Notes: generated from the letters alone by a model not told the origin. Numbered from the stretch's first letter, positions 17,660-26,845 are shown. The stretch is 64,000 nt of DNA from Agrococcus sp. ARC_14 (GCF_022436485.1 NZ_JAKUDO010000002.1:347681-411680); one strand, 5' to 3'. Translations and numbers: made by a program.

Positions 17660-18640
17660 ATGTCCAGCACCACACCCGTCGGCGAGCGCATCGGGCGCAT
17701 CGCAGGCACCTGGTTCCCGCTCGTCGTGCTCATCGCCGGCGCGATCGCGATCGTCATGCCGCAGCTGTTCCTGCCGCTCGGACCATGGATCAACACGCTG
17801 CTGGGCATCATCATGCTCGGCATGGGCCTGACGCTGCAGCCGGTCGACTTCAAGGTCATCGCCAAGAAGCCGAAGGCGTTCCTCATCGGCATCGTGGCGC
17901 AGTACGTGATCATGCCGCTGACGGCCATCGCCCTGGCGCTCGCCTTCCAGCTGCCGCCCGCGCTGCTCGTCGGCGTCGTGCTCGTCGGCTCCGCGCCCGG
18001 CGGCACCTCGTCGAACGTGATGGTCTACCTCGCCAAGGGCGACACGGCACTCTCGGTCGCGATGACCACCGCCTCCACGCTGCTCGCGCCGGTGCTGACG
18101 CCGCTGCTGGTGCTGTGGCTCGCGGGCTCGTACCTGCCGGTCGACGCCTGGGGACTGTTCCAGTCGATCATCTTCATCGTGCTGCTGCCGGTGATCGCCG
18201 GCGTGGTGCTGCGACTGCTGCTGCCGAAGCTCGTGCAGGCGATCCTGCCCTGGCTGCCGCTCGTCTCCGTCACCGGCATCACGCTCGTCGTGCTGGCCGT
18301 GGTCGCGGGCTCGGCCGCGACCATACTGTCGGTGGGGCTGCTCGTGGTGCTCGTGGTCATCCTGCACAACGGCATCGGCTACGGCCTCGGCTTCCTGGCC
18401 GCCAAGTCGGTCGGGCTCGACACCTCGGCCCGGCGCGCTGTGGCGATCGAGGTCGGCATGCAGAACTCGGGTCTCGCCGCAGGCCTCGCGCGCACCCACT
18501 TCACGCCGGAGGCCGCGCTGCCCGCCGCGATCTTCTCGGTCTGGCACAACGTCTCGGGCGCCCTGCTTGCGTCGTTCTGGTCGCGGCGCCCGCCGAAGGA
18601 TGCCGCCGCGCACGACGAGTCGGCCGCCGTCATCAGCTGA
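17660..18640 (+). CDS. Bile acid:sodium symporter (BASS) family transporter
   Basis: A 326-residue inner-membrane transporter with about ten helices. The family core GSAPGGTSSNVMVYLAKGD (about residues 110-128) and the second unwound segment AIEVGMQNSGLAAGLA (about 266-281) identify SBF/BASS proteins, which move organic anions with sodium. The substrate (a bile acid, pantoate, pyruvate or other small carboxylate) cannot be read from sequence. ATG 17660 has AAAGAGG seven bases upstream. The gene follows sufU by 66 bases and may be transcribed separately. A GC-rich hairpin at 18662-18696 follows the stop. Confidence 0.9.
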   Translation: MSSTTPVGERIGRIAGTWFPLVVLIAGAIAIVMPQLFLPLGPWINTLLGIIMLGMGLTLQPVDFKVIAKKPKAFLIGIVAQYVIMPLTAIALALAFQLPPALLVGVVLVGSAPGGTSSNVMVYLAKGDTALSVAMTTASTLLAPVLTPLLVLWLAGSYLPVDAWGLFQSIIFIVLLPVIAGVVLRLLLPKLVQAILPWLPLVSVTGITLVVLAVVAGSAATILSVGLLVVLVVILHNGIGYGLGFLAAKSVGLDTSARRAVAIEVGMQNSGLAAGLARTHFTPEAALPAAIFSVWHNVSGALLASFWSRRPPKDAAAHDESAAVIS

Positions 18641-18661
18641 CAGCGCGCGCGACGCAGCAGC

Positions 18662-18696
18662 AGCGCCCCGTCACCCCGCAGGGGAGGCGGGGCGCT
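18662..18696 (+). terminator. Terminator-like hairpin after the BASS transporter
   Basis: AGCGCCCCG (18662-18670) pairs with CGGGGCGCT (18688-18696), and an inner CCCC/GGGG pair closes a GCA loop. It starts 21 bases after the stop and has no T-tract. Confidence 0.6.
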
Positions 18697-18788
18697 CGTG
18701 CTCTGCGGCGAGGGGGAGCGCGGATGCGCGGCCTCGCGGGCGAGGTCGGCCGGGCGTAGCGTTGGCCGCACCGACCGAGGAGGCCGCG

Positions 18789-19187
18789 ATGGCGCTGCGC
18801 TGGTATTCGAACGTGATCGAGACGACGGATGTCTCCAGGCTGGCCCGCTGGTGGGCCGAGGTGCTCGACTGGCAGATCGCCTTCGACGCCGATGACGAGG
18901 TCGTGCTGATCCCGAAGTGGGCGGCGGAGCTGCAGCCGACGCTGCGCTTCGAGCAGGTGCCGCCAGGGCTCGTGTTCGTGCGCGTCGACCACGAGAAGCA
19001 GACGAAGAACCGCATCCACATGGATCTCGCGCCGCACACGAGCGACGATCGCGACGCAGAGATCGCTCGCCTGGAGTCGCTCGGGGCGACGCGCATCGAC
19101 GTCGGTCAGGGGCCGGATGTCTCGTGGACGGTGCTCGCCGACATCGACGGCAACGAGTTCTGCGTGCTCTCGAGCCGGGAGCAGTAG
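18789..19187 (+). CDS. VOC superfamily (glyoxalase-like) protein
   Basis: A 132-residue protein with two beta-alpha-beta-beta-beta modules of the glyoxalase_6 type (RLARWWAEVLDWQIAFD and NRIHMDLAP, then WTVLADIDGNEFCVL). The HMDL and NEF elements hold the likely metal or ligand positions, but the substrate is unknown; family members include dioxygenases, lyases and drug-binding proteins. ATG 18789 has GAGGAGG upstream, and TAGCGT at 18755-18760 is a possible -10. It is unrelated in position to the second VOC gene at 26869-27249. A strong hairpin follows. Confidence 0.85.
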   Translation: MALRWYSNVIETTDVSRLARWWAEVLDWQIAFDADDEVVLIPKWAAELQPTLRFEQVPPGLVFVRVDHEKQTKNRIHMDLAPHTSDDRDAEIARLESLGATRIDVGQGPDVSWTVLADIDGNEFCVLSSREQ

Positions 19188-19195
19188 CGGCGCGG

Positions 19196-19237
19196 ACGGA
19201 CGAAGGGCCCCGGCAGATGCCAGGGCCCTTCGTCCGT
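19196..19237. terminator. Bidirectional terminator hairpin
   Basis: A perfect 15-bp stem, ACGGACGAAGGGCCC (19196-19210) with GGGCCCTTCGTCCGT (19223-19237), encloses a 12-base loop. It stands between the convergent VOC and Bax-inhibitor genes and could serve both. Confidence 0.75.
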
Positions 19238-19253
19238 AGGATCGCTCCGCGTC

Positions 19254-20219
19254 CTAGTTGTTGCCTCGCACGATCGCGATGATGCGGAGGATCTCGACGT
19301 AGAGCCAGATGATCGTCATCGTCAGGCCGAAGGCCGCCGACCAGCCGTACTTCTTGTGCACGCCGCGCTTCACGCCCAGCTCGATGCCCTCGAAGTCCAT
19401 CACGAGCGAGTAGGCGCCGAGCAGCACGGCCAGGCCACCGAGGAGCACGCCCCACGGAATGCCGAAGAGCGGGCTCGGTGCCGAGCGCATGCCGAAGGCG
19501 AGGTCGCCCGTCGCGCCGAAGAGCATCATGCCGAAGTTGACCAGGGAGAAGAGCCCGTAGCCGATCAGCACGATGAAGAAGATCTTGTTCATCTTGGGCG
19601 AGGTGCGCACGATGCGGAAGGCGTACAGCCCGAGCGTCGCCGCGATCACGCATGCGGTGGCGATCAGCGCCTGGAAGATGATGCCGTCGAGGCCCATGCC
19701 GAACTCGAGCAGGCCCGAGAACCCACCGAGGAAGAGGCCCTGTGCGCCGGCGTAGGCGAGCACGAGCGCGGGGCTCGGCTCCTTCTTGAAGATGTTGACG
19801 AGCGCCAGCACGAAGCCGACGAGCGCGCCGCCGTAGGTGAGCACGTAGAAGGGCATCGACGTGCCGGTCATGAGCAGCATGCCGAGCGTCACGATGAAGC
19901 CGAGCGCCGTCACGCCGAGCGTGAGGCCTGTCTTCATGATCACGCCGTCGTAGGTGAGCCGCTCGGTCTCGACAGGGCCGGCCGCCGGGGCGTTGAACTG
20001 CTGGTTCAGCTGCTCGGGGCTGGGGATGCCCTGCTGCTGACCGTAGGGCTGCTGGCCATACTGCTGCGGCTGGCCGTAGGGCTGCTGCCCGTACTGCTGC
20101 TGGCCGAAGGGCTGCTGCTGGCCGTAGGGCGCCTGCTGCCCACCGGGGGTGGCCTGCGCAGCGCGCTGCGAGTTCTCGGTGAACGCGGGCGAGTTGCGGA
20201 ACGCCGGGTTGCCTGCCAA
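19254..20219 (-). CDS. Bax inhibitor-1/YccA family membrane protein
   Basis: A 321-residue membrane protein with about seven helices in its C-terminal two thirds, of the BI-1/YccA type; bacterial members are thought to be pH-sensitive calcium-leak channels or protease modulators. Before the first helix is a cytoplasmic stretch rich in Gln, Tyr, Gly and Pro (about residues 25-65, repeats of YGQQPYGQ), which is low-complexity and probably disordered. I chose TTG 20219 (starting MAGNPAFRNS) because GAGGAG stands seven bases before it; an in-frame TTG at 20234 has no such site. It is a single gene, convergent with the VOC gene. Confidence 0.88.
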   Translation of the reverse strand: MAGNPAFRNSPAFTENSQRAAQATPGGQQAPYGQQQPFGQQQYGQQPYGQPQQYGQQPYGQQQGIPSPEQLNQQFNAPAAGPVETERLTYDGVIMKTGLTLGVTALGFIVTLGMLLMTGTSMPFYVLTYGGALVGFVLALVNIFKKEPSPALVLAYAGAQGLFLGGFSGLLEFGMGLDGIIFQALIATACVIAATLGLYAFRIVRTSPKMNKIFFIVLIGYGLFSLVNFGMMLFGATGDLAFGMRSAPSPLFGIPWGVLLGGLAVLLGAYSLVMDFEGIELGVKRGVHKKYGWSAAFGLTMTIIWLYVEILRIIAIVRGNN

Positions 20220-20343
20220 GGGAGTGCTCCTCAAGAGATCGGGTGGCCGCGAAAGCGGACGACGTCAGCGTACCGACTCTGTGCATGGTTTTGCTGTGGA
20301 TCATTGGCCGTTCGCCCTGCGCGCACACGTCATCCGGCGCCGC

Positions 20344-20349
20344 TACCCT
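20344..20349 (+). promoter_or_regulatory. Putative -10 box of the GDPD gene
   Basis: TACCCT ends six bases before GTG 20356, identical to the sufS arrangement. Confidence 0.5.
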
Positions 20350-20355
20350 GACGCC

Positions 20356-21327
20356 GTGCAGACCACGAGCCTCATCGCCCACCGCGGTGCCTCGGGCTGG
20401 GCGCCCGAGCACACCGAGACCGCCATCCGCCTCGCCGCGAGCCTCGGTGCCGACGCCGTCGAGCCCGACCTCGTCGCCAGCCGCGACGGCGTGCTCGTCG
20501 TGCGCCACGACAACGAGCTCAGCGAGACGACCGACATCGCCAGCCACCCCGAGCTCGCCGACCGCCGCCGCACCCAGACCATCGACGGGCACGAGCTCAC
20601 CGGCTGGTTCGTGGAAGACCTCACCTGGAGCGAGCTCGCCACGCTCCGCGCCCGCGAACGACTGCCGCAGCTGCGCCCGCTGAGCGCGCGTCGCGACGGC
20701 GCCGAGGGCATCCTGCGCTTCACCGACCTGCTCGCGATCGCCGACGACACCGGGCTCGATGTGGTGGCCGAGCTCAAGCACGCCACCCACCACGCCGCGA
20801 TCGGCTTCCCGCTCGACGAGATGCTGGCGGATGCCGTGGCCGGCACAGGCTGGACGGCTCCCGGCAGGCTCGTGGTCGAGTCCTTCGAGGAGACTGTGCT
20901 GCACGAGGTGCGCGCGCGGGGCGTGGAGGCACGGCTCGTCTACCTGATGGACGAGGACGGGACCGCAGCCGACCTCGTCGGCCGTGAGGACGCATCCGTC
21001 ACCTACCGCGCACAGCGCACCGACGCGGGTCTGGCCGCGCTCGCGCAGCGCGTCGATGCGATCAGCGTCGCGAAGGGCGCGCTGTTCGAGCGCGCGGGCG
21101 GTGTGCTGCGCACGAGCGACCTGGTCGAGCGGGCGCGCGCGGCCGGGCTCGGCACCATCACCTGGACGCTGCGGCCCGAGAACGCCTTCCTCGAGCCGGA
21201 GCATCGGCTCGGAGCGGACCAGGCTGCATGGGGCGACTGGCAGCGCGAGTGGCTGCTGATCGCCGAGCTCGGGCTCGAGGGCGTCTTCGTCGACCACCCC
21301 GATCTCTGGCACCGCGTCACCACCTGA
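20356..21327 (+). CDS. Glycerophosphodiester phosphodiesterase family protein
   Basis: It hydrolyses glycerophosphodiesters to glycerol-3-phosphate and an alcohol. The 323-residue TIM barrel begins with the catalytic IAHRGASGWAPEHT (His and Arg of HRG), followed by GADAVEPDLVASRDGVLVVRHD, whose Glu, Asp and second His complete the metal and acid-base site. The C-terminal strand carries LGTITWTLRPENAF. There is no signal peptide, so it acts in the cytoplasm. GTG 20356 is chosen from the TACCCT box and the conserved N-terminus. It could feed the GlpD enzyme at 8098-9882 with glycerol-3-phosphate, though the genes are not linked in an operon. Confidence 0.93.
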   Translation: MQTTSLIAHRGASGWAPEHTETAIRLAASLGADAVEPDLVASRDGVLVVRHDNELSETTDIASHPELADRRRTQTIDGHELTGWFVEDLTWSELATLRARERLPQLRPLSARRDGAEGILRFTDLLAIADDTGLDVVAELKHATHHAAIGFPLDEMLADAVAGTGWTAPGRLVVESFEETVLHEVRARGVEARLVYLMDEDGTAADLVGREDASVTYRAQRTDAGLAALAQRVDAISVAKGALFERAGGVLRTSDLVERARAAGLGTITWTLRPENAFLEPEHRLGADQAAWGDWQREWLLIAELGLEGVFVDHPDLWHRVTT

Positions 21328-21457
21328 CCCTTCGACACGGTGGGTGCCTGGGATCGCGGACTCGCCATCCGTCGTTCACCTGACGTTTCCCGTCGGGCAC
21401 CTGCCGGATGCCTGGCGCGCGTTTGCTGAGGGCACCCCTCTCATCGAAGGAACCCCC

Positions 21458-23908
21458 ATGCGCCGACGCAGTACCGCCATGCTTGCCGCCGCCGTCCCAG
21501 CGGCACTGGCAGTCTCCCTCCTCACCGCCCCTGCGGCCTTCGCCGCCGACAGCGACATCGTCATCAACGAGGTGCAGTCGAACAGCGCCACCGATGCGCC
21601 CGACTTCATCGAGCTGCTCAACACGGGCCTCGACCCGGTCGACCTCTCCGGCTGGGTCGTCAAGGACGACAACGACGAGCGCGATCTGCGCGTGGCCGAC
21701 GGCACGATGCTCGAGCCCGGCGCGTTCCTCGTGATCGAGCCCGACGCCGGGGCTGATGGCTTCGGCCTCGGCTCGAACGACACGGCCCGCATCTTCGCGG
21801 CTGACGGCACGACGCTCATCGACTCCTACGGCTGGACCGATCACGCCTTCACCGAGGGCAGGCTGCCCGACGGCACGGGTGCGTTCGTCGACACCGAGCC
21901 GACGCCCGGCGCCGCGAACGTCGAGCGCGAGGTCGTGATCGTGGAGCCGGTCGACTCGACCGTCGCGATCAACGAGGTGCAGTCCGACGACGCGACAGGC
22001 GGCCCGGACTGGGTCGAGCTGACGAACTCCGGCGATGTCGCCGTCGACGTGAGCGGCTGGATCCTGCGCGACGACGACGACCTCAGCGCGCTGCCCATCG
22101 CGGCAGGGACGGTCATCGAGCCCGGCGCCTTCCTGGTGATCGAGTCGAACGCCACCGACGCCGGCTTCGGTCTCGGCAGCAACGACGAGATCCGCCTCTT
22201 CACGGCAGCCGGCACGGGCCTCGTCGACGAGTACGCCTGGACCGACCACGCCGTCACCGAGGGCCGCGTGCCCGACGGCACGGGCGAGTTCGGCGACACC
22301 GAGCCCACCCGCGGCGCCGCGAACGTCGCGCGCAGCGTCGACTCGCCCATCGTCATCAACGAGGTCGAGTCGAACGGCGACCCGCGCGGCGACTGGGTCG
22401 AGCTGGCCAACACCGACCAGGTGAACACGATCGACCTCTCCGGCTGGACGATCGTCGACGCCGACCCCGAGCACGAGCCGATCGTGCTGCCTGAGGGCAC
22501 GACCATCGAGTCAGGCGGCTACCGAGCGATCATCACCGACGCCGAGGGCACCTACAACACCGACTTCGGCCTCGGCGGCGGCGACAGCGTGACGCTGCGC
22601 GACGCATCCGGCAGCGTCGTCGACCACTTCGCGTGGGAGGCGCACGCGGCCGTCAGCTATGCCCGCTGCGCTGACATGACGGGCGAGTTCGTGGATGCCG
22701 CGACGGCGACCTTCGAGCTCGTCAACGACTGCGCAGAGGTCGAGGAGCCCGTCGTGGACGCCGTGGCCTGGCCGTACGGCGACACCGTGGTCGACGCCGT
22801 GGCGGTCGACACCTGGGGCGAGGACATGTCCGGGCTCGACTTCGACGCCGACGGCACGCTGTGGGCGATCAACAACGACAACTCCGAGATCTTCGAGCTC
22901 GCCGAAGGCGATGACGGCCTCTTCACGATCGTGGAGTCGTGGGTGCCGCACTACGCCGACGGCAGCGGCCAGCCCGACGGCGAGGGCATCTCGGTCGGCG
23001 GCGACGGCGCGATCTACGTCGCGACCGAGCGCGACAACACCTTCGGCGGCGTCAGCCGCCCGTCGATCCTGCGCGTCGAGCTCGGCGCCGACGGGGCATC
23101 GACCACGACGCACGAGTGGAACGTGACGGATGCGCTGGGCGCGCTGGGCGCGAACCTCGGCATCGAGGCGGTCGAGTGGATCTCGGACGCCGACGCCACC
23201 CGCCTGGGCGTCGTGGACGCATCCGGCACCGCCTATCAGCCCGCCGCATACGGCGAGCACTTCGGCGGCGTCTTCGCCTTCGCGATCGAGCAGACCGGCG
23301 AGCTGCACCTGGCCGTGCTCGAGGCCGACGGCAGCATCACGATCCTGCAGACCACCACGCCCGGCCCGGCGCTCGAGATCGTCATGGGCCTCGACTGGCA
23401 GGCCGGCGGCAACACGCTCTGGGCGCTCTGCGACGAGGCGTGCGAGAACCGGCATTCGGAGCTCGCGTTCGTCGACGGGCTGCTGACGGTGCAGCGCGAT
23501 GTGCTCGCTCCGTCGACCATGCCGGTCGGCTACACCAACGAGGGCCTTGCCCTGCGCTGGTGCGATGCGGGCACCGAGGGCACGCCGACCGTCGCCTGGA
23601 TCGCGGACACGCCGCACGAGGGCGTCTCGCTGCGTGTGGCGGCCGGCACCTGCGAGGCGGTCGTGCCGCCGACGGAGCCTGGCGACGGTGATGGCACCGA
23701 CGACGGCGGCACCGATGACGGCGGCACGGATGACGGTGGCACGGATGACGGCGGTGTCGGTGGCGGAGCCGACGACGGCGGCCAGGCTGCCGGCGAGCTG
23801 CCGCGCACCGGCGCCGATGGTCCGATGACGATCGCCCTGCTGGCGATGCTGCTGGCGCTCGCGGGCGCTGGCCTGCTGGTGGCGAGGCGGCGCCCGCTGG
23901 TCGAGTAG
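21458..23908 (+). CDS. Lamin-tail-domain surface protein with LPXTG-type sorting signal
   Basis: A secreted, probably wall-anchored protein of 816 residues. It has a signal peptide (1-30, ending APAAFAAD), three lamin tail domains marked by INEVQSNSATDAPDFIELLN, INEVQSDDATGGPDWVELTN and INEVESNGDPRGDWVELAN, then a beta-propeller or phytase-like domain (about 420-735, with MSGLDFDADGTLWAINND). A DGGTDD repeat linker and the sorting signal LPRTG (781-785) with a hydrophobic helix and RRR tail end the protein. Lamin tail domains often accompany secreted nucleases or phosphatases, but no such active site is obvious here. No sortase gene is in the window. GAAGGA lies ahead of ATG 21458. Confidence 0.88.
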   Translation: MRRRSTAMLAAAVPAALAVSLLTAPAAFAADSDIVINEVQSNSATDAPDFIELLNTGLDPVDLSGWVVKDDNDERDLRVADGTMLEPGAFLVIEPDAGADGFGLGSNDTARIFAADGTTLIDSYGWTDHAFTEGRLPDGTGAFVDTEPTPGAANVEREVVIVEPVDSTVAINEVQSDDATGGPDWVELTNSGDVAVDVSGWILRDDDDLSALPIAAGTVIEPGAFLVIESNATDAGFGLGSNDEIRLFTAAGTGLVDEYAWTDHAVTEGRVPDGTGEFGDTEPTRGAANVARSVDSPIVINEVESNGDPRGDWVELANTDQVNTIDLSGWTIVDADPEHEPIVLPEGTTIESGGYRAIITDAEGTYNTDFGLGGGDSVTLRDASGSVVDHFAWEAHAAVSYARCADMTGEFVDAATATFELVNDCAEVEEPVVDAVAWPYGDTVVDAVAVDTWGEDMSGLDFDADGTLWAINNDNSEIFELAEGDDGLFTIVESWVPHYADGSGQPDGEGISVGGDGAIYVATERDNTFGGVSRPSILRVELGADGASTTTHEWNVTDALGALGANLGIEAVEWISDADATRLGVVDASGTAYQPAAYGEHFGGVFAFAIEQTGELHLAVLEADGSITILQTTTPGPALEIVMGLDWQAGGNTLWALCDEACENRHSELAFVDGLLTVQRDVLAPSTMPVGYTNEGLALRWCDAGTEGTPTVAWIADTPHEGVSLRVAAGTCEAVVPPTEPGDGDGTDDGGTDDGGTDDGGTDDGGVGGGADDGGQAAGELPRTGADGPMTIALLAMLLALAGAGLLVARRRPLVE

Positions 23909-23918
23909 GCCGCGCAGC

Positions 23919-23957
23919 GGCCGTATCGAGACCTGGCAAGGGCGTCTCGATACGGCC
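23919..23957. repeat. Dispersed inverted repeat family B, copy 2
   Basis: GGCCGTATCGAGAC (23919-23932) pairs perfectly with GTCTCGATACGGCC (23944-23957) and is followed by GCCTGCTCGACGAGCAG. It starts 10 bases after the LPXTG-protein stop and may terminate it. Confidence 0.75.
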
Positions 23958-23999
23958 CTCCGGGCCTGCTCGACGAGCAGGACCGTGGGCGGCGCCGCG

Positions 24000-24005
24000 T
24001 AGAAT
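24000..24005 (+). promoter_or_regulatory. Putative -10 box of pcrA
   Basis: TAGAAT is the best match to a housekeeping -10 in the window and ends seven bases before ATG 24013. Confidence 0.55.
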
Positions 24006-24012
24006 TGAACGA

Positions 24013-26400
24013 ATGAGCGACTTGTGGGGGCTGGGCGACGACGGCTTCGGTGACGTGCAGCGACCCGGACCGACAGGCCCCCGCGGCGACGGCATCCCCG
24101 AGCACCTGCTCGCCGGCCTCAACCCGCCGCAGCGCGAGGCGGTCGAGCACCGCGGTCCCGCGCTGCTGATCGTCGCAGGCGCAGGCTCCGGCAAGACGCG
24201 CGTGCTCACGCACCGCATCGCCGGCCTGCTCGCCACCCGCGAGGCGTGGCCGAGCCAGATCCTCGCGATCACCTTCACGAACAAGGCCGCCGCCGAGATG
24301 CGAGAGCGCGTCGAGCAGCTCGTCGGCGAGGAATCGCGCGGCATGTGGATCAGGACGTTCCACTCGGCCTGCGTGCGCATCCTGCGGCGCGAGGCCGAGG
24401 AGTTCGGCTTCAAGCAGACGTTCACCATCTATGACTCCGGCGACGTGCGCGCGCTCATCAAGCGGCTCATCAAGCAGCGCGGCGCCGACATCCAGGGGCT
24501 CACGCCCGGCGGCGTCGCGGGCCGCATCTCGAAGGCGAAGAACGAGCTGCACGACGTCGATTCCTGGGCGCGCACCGCCAGCCTGGAGGACCCACTCGAC
24601 GCGGCCTTCCTCGAGCTGTGGCGCGCCTACGACGCCGAGCTGCGGCGCGCGAACGCCTTCGACTTCGACGACCTCATCTCGCAGACGGTCTTCCTACTGC
24701 GTGCGTTCCCACGCGTCGCCGCGCAGTACCGCAAGCGCTTCCGGCACATCCTGGTCGACGAGTATCAGGACACCAACGCCGCGCAGTACGCGCTCATCCG
24801 CGAGCTCACGCAGCCCGTCACGCGCGCCGAGCTGCCTGAGCTCCGCAGCGACCTGCCGGGCGCATCCCTCACGGTCGTGGGCGACTCCGACCAGTCGATC
24901 TACGCCTTCCGCGGTGCCGACATCCGCAACATCACCGACTTCGAGCGCGACTTCGCCGGCGCCCGCGTGCTCATGCTCGAGCAGAACTACCGCTCGACGC
25001 AGAACATCCTCTCTGCCGCCAACGCCGTGATCGGCAACAACTTCGACCGGCGCGCGAAGAACCTCTGGACGGATTCCGGCGACGGCGCGATGATCGTCGG
25101 CTTCACCGGCTACTCGGGGCATGACGAGGCGCAGTTCGTCGCCGACGAGATCGTCGAGCTCACCTCGGGCGGCGACATGTCCTACAGCGACGTCGCCGTC
25201 TTCTACCGCACGAACGCCCAGACGCGGGCGCTCGAAGAGGTGCTGATCCGCAGCGCCATCCCCTACCGCGTGATCGGCGGCACGAAGTTCTACGAGCGTG
25301 CCGAGATCAAGGACGCCATGAGCTACCTGATCACGGTGGCCAACCCCGACGACGCCCTGAGCCTGCGCCGCATCATGAACGTGCCCAAGCGCGGCATCGG
25401 TCCCGCCACCGAGGCGGCGCTGCAGGCCTTCGCCGACGAGCAGCAGATGACGCTGCGGGATGCGATGCGTCGCGTCGACGAGCTCGCGCTCGGCCCGAAG
25501 GTGGCCGCGGCCATCAAGGATCTCGCTGCGCTGCTCGACGAGTGGAGCGCGCGTCCGGAGGCGGACCCGGGCGAGATCCTGCGCGAGCTCATGAGCCGCT
25601 CCGGCTACACCGACCAGCTGCGGCGCTCGCTCGACCCGCAGGATGCCGCACGGCTCGAGAACGTCGAGGAGCTCGTGGCGGTGACGCGCGAGTTCCGGCG
25701 TCAGAACCCGGGCGCCAACCTGATCGACTTCCTCACCGAGACCTCGCTCGTCGCCGCGGCCGACGAGCTCGACGACTCGGGCGGCCAGGTCTCGCTCATG
25801 ACGCTGCACACGGCGAAGGGCCTCGAGTTCGAGGCGGTGTTCATCACCGGCATCGAGGAGAACCTGCTGCCGCACCGCATGGCGGCCAACGAGCCGGGCG
25901 GGCTGGCCGAGGAGCGGCGGCTGTTCTACGTCGGGATCACGCGTGCCAGGAAGCGCCTGCACCTCTCGCTCGCGATGTCGCGCGCGCAGTTCGGCCAGGT
26001 CGAGAACGCAGTGCCGAGCCGCTACCTGGAGGAGATCCCCGCCGGGCTGATCGACTGGCGCACACCGCCGTCGACGATGCGCCCGTCGACGCAGCAGGCG
26101 CTCGGCGGCCGCTGGAGCGACGGCCCGCGGGAGTCGTTCGTCACCGGCTTCCGCGACACCCCCAAGGCGCTGCCGAAGGGGCCGAAGCGCGAGTTCGCGA
26201 ACACGATCACCGAGGTGCGCGACAACTCGGGCCTCGTGCTCGAGCCCGGTGACCGCATCCGCCACAAGGACTTCGGCGAGGGCAGGGTGCAGACGATCAC
26301 GGGCGTCGACAAGAAGCGCGTCGCCGAGGTGCTCTTCGAGAGCGCGGGCCGCAAGCGGCTGCTGATCAAGATCGCGCCGATCGAGAAGCTGAGCCCGTAG
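24013..26400 (+). CDS. pcrA: ATP-dependent DNA helicase PcrA/UvrD
   Basis: A 3'-to-5' superfamily 1 helicase for repair and replication-fork maintenance, acting in the cytoplasm. All motifs are present in the 795-residue protein: I (AGAGSGKT, residues 55-62), Ia (LAITFTNKAAAEMRERV), II (LVDEYQDTNAAQ), III (VVGDSDQSIYAFRGAD), IV (LEQNYRST), V (MTLHTAKGLEFEAVF) and VI (LFYVGITRARKRLHL). It ends with a Tudor-like C-terminal segment (FGEGRVQTITG). The N-terminal 30 residues before the helicase core are variable. ATG 24013 fits a leaderless start after TAGAAT. A hairpin at 26460-26483 follows. Confidence 0.96.
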   Translation: MSDLWGLGDDGFGDVQRPGPTGPRGDGIPEHLLAGLNPPQREAVEHRGPALLIVAGAGSGKTRVLTHRIAGLLATREAWPSQILAITFTNKAAAEMRERVEQLVGEESRGMWIRTFHSACVRILRREAEEFGFKQTFTIYDSGDVRALIKRLIKQRGADIQGLTPGGVAGRISKAKNELHDVDSWARTASLEDPLDAAFLELWRAYDAELRRANAFDFDDLISQTVFLLRAFPRVAAQYRKRFRHILVDEYQDTNAAQYALIRELTQPVTRAELPELRSDLPGASLTVVGDSDQSIYAFRGADIRNITDFERDFAGARVLMLEQNYRSTQNILSAANAVIGNNFDRRAKNLWTDSGDGAMIVGFTGYSGHDEAQFVADEIVELTSGGDMSYSDVAVFYRTNAQTRALEEVLIRSAIPYRVIGGTKFYERAEIKDAMSYLITVANPDDALSLRRIMNVPKRGIGPATEAALQAFADEQQMTLRDAMRRVDELALGPKVAAAIKDLAALLDEWSARPEADPGEILRELMSRSGYTDQLRRSLDPQDAARLENVEELVAVTREFRRQNPGANLIDFLTETSLVAAADELDDSGGQVSLMTLHTAKGLEFEAVFITGIEENLLPHRMAANEPGGLAEERRLFYVGITRARKRLHLSLAMSRAQFGQVENAVPSRYLEEIPAGLIDWRTPPSTMRPSTQQALGGRWSDGPRESFVTGFRDTPKALPKGPKREFANTITEVRDNSGLVLEPGDRIRHKDFGEGRVQTITGVDKKRVAEVLFESAGRKRLLIKIAPIEKLSP

Positions 26401-26459
26401 CGCGCCATGTGCGAAGCGCGTTGCGCGCGGAGGGCTCAAGGCTGCGCGCTGGAGCTGAA

Positions 26460-26483
26460 GCGTCGACCCTTTCGGGTCGACGC
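26460..26483 (+). terminator. Terminator-like hairpin after pcrA
   Basis: GCGTCGACCC (26460-26469) pairs perfectly with GGGTCGACGC (26474-26483) around a TTTC loop, 60 bases after the pcrA stop. No T-tract follows. Confidence 0.6.
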
Positions 26484-26573
26484 CGCGACGCCAGCGCCGA
26501 GGCCCGTCCTGGGCTGAGGTCGAGCGCGCGGCGCAGCCGCACGCGTCGCGAAGCCATGTGACCTGAAGGCGGC

Positions 26574-26753
26574 TTACAGTCCCTGCGTCACCAGCAGCAC
26601 CATCGCGAGCAGCGTGACCGCGCCGACCAGCCAGATGAACGGCTGCATGCGGCGGCGCATCGTGCGCGGGGGCTTGCCGTCGTCGTAGCGCTCGAAGTCG
26701 GGATCGAGCTCTGGCGGGATCCGGTCGTGCTCGCGCTGCTCGTGCTCCTGCAT
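26574..26753 (-). CDS. Small single-pass membrane protein (59 aa, hypothetical)
   Basis: An open frame from ATG 26753 to TAA 26574 encodes 59 residues. A charged N-terminal half (MQEHEQREHDRIPPELDPDF) is followed by the basic segment PPRTMRRRMQPF and a hydrophobic helix (FIWLVGAVTLLAMVLLVT) close to the C-terminus, so it would sit in the membrane with its N-terminus inside by the positive-inside rule. I recognise no family. Codon use is like that of the neighbours (GC third positions), and TAA is a rare stop here. It lies between convergent pcrA and the minus-strand VOC gene. Similar small membrane proteins are common in Microbacteriaceae, but I cannot confirm expression. Confidence 0.6.
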   Translation of the reverse strand: MQEHEQREHDRIPPELDPDFERYDDGKPPRTMRRRMQPFIWLVGAVTLLAMVLLVTQGL

Positions 26754-26781
26754 GGGTTCAGCCTGGCAGATCGGGCGTCAT

Positions 26782-26845
26782 CTCGATACGGCCTGCGGCC
26801 TACTCGATGACCGGTGGGGTGGCCTGCGGCCTACTCGATGACCGG
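26782..26845. repeat. Partial family B repeat with a 25-bp direct repeat
   Basis: TCTCGATACGG is one half of the family B stem. It is followed by a direct repeat beginning GGCCTGCGGCCTACTCGATG at 26790-26814 and 26821-26845, six bases apart. It looks like a decayed and locally duplicated copy. Confidence 0.65.
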
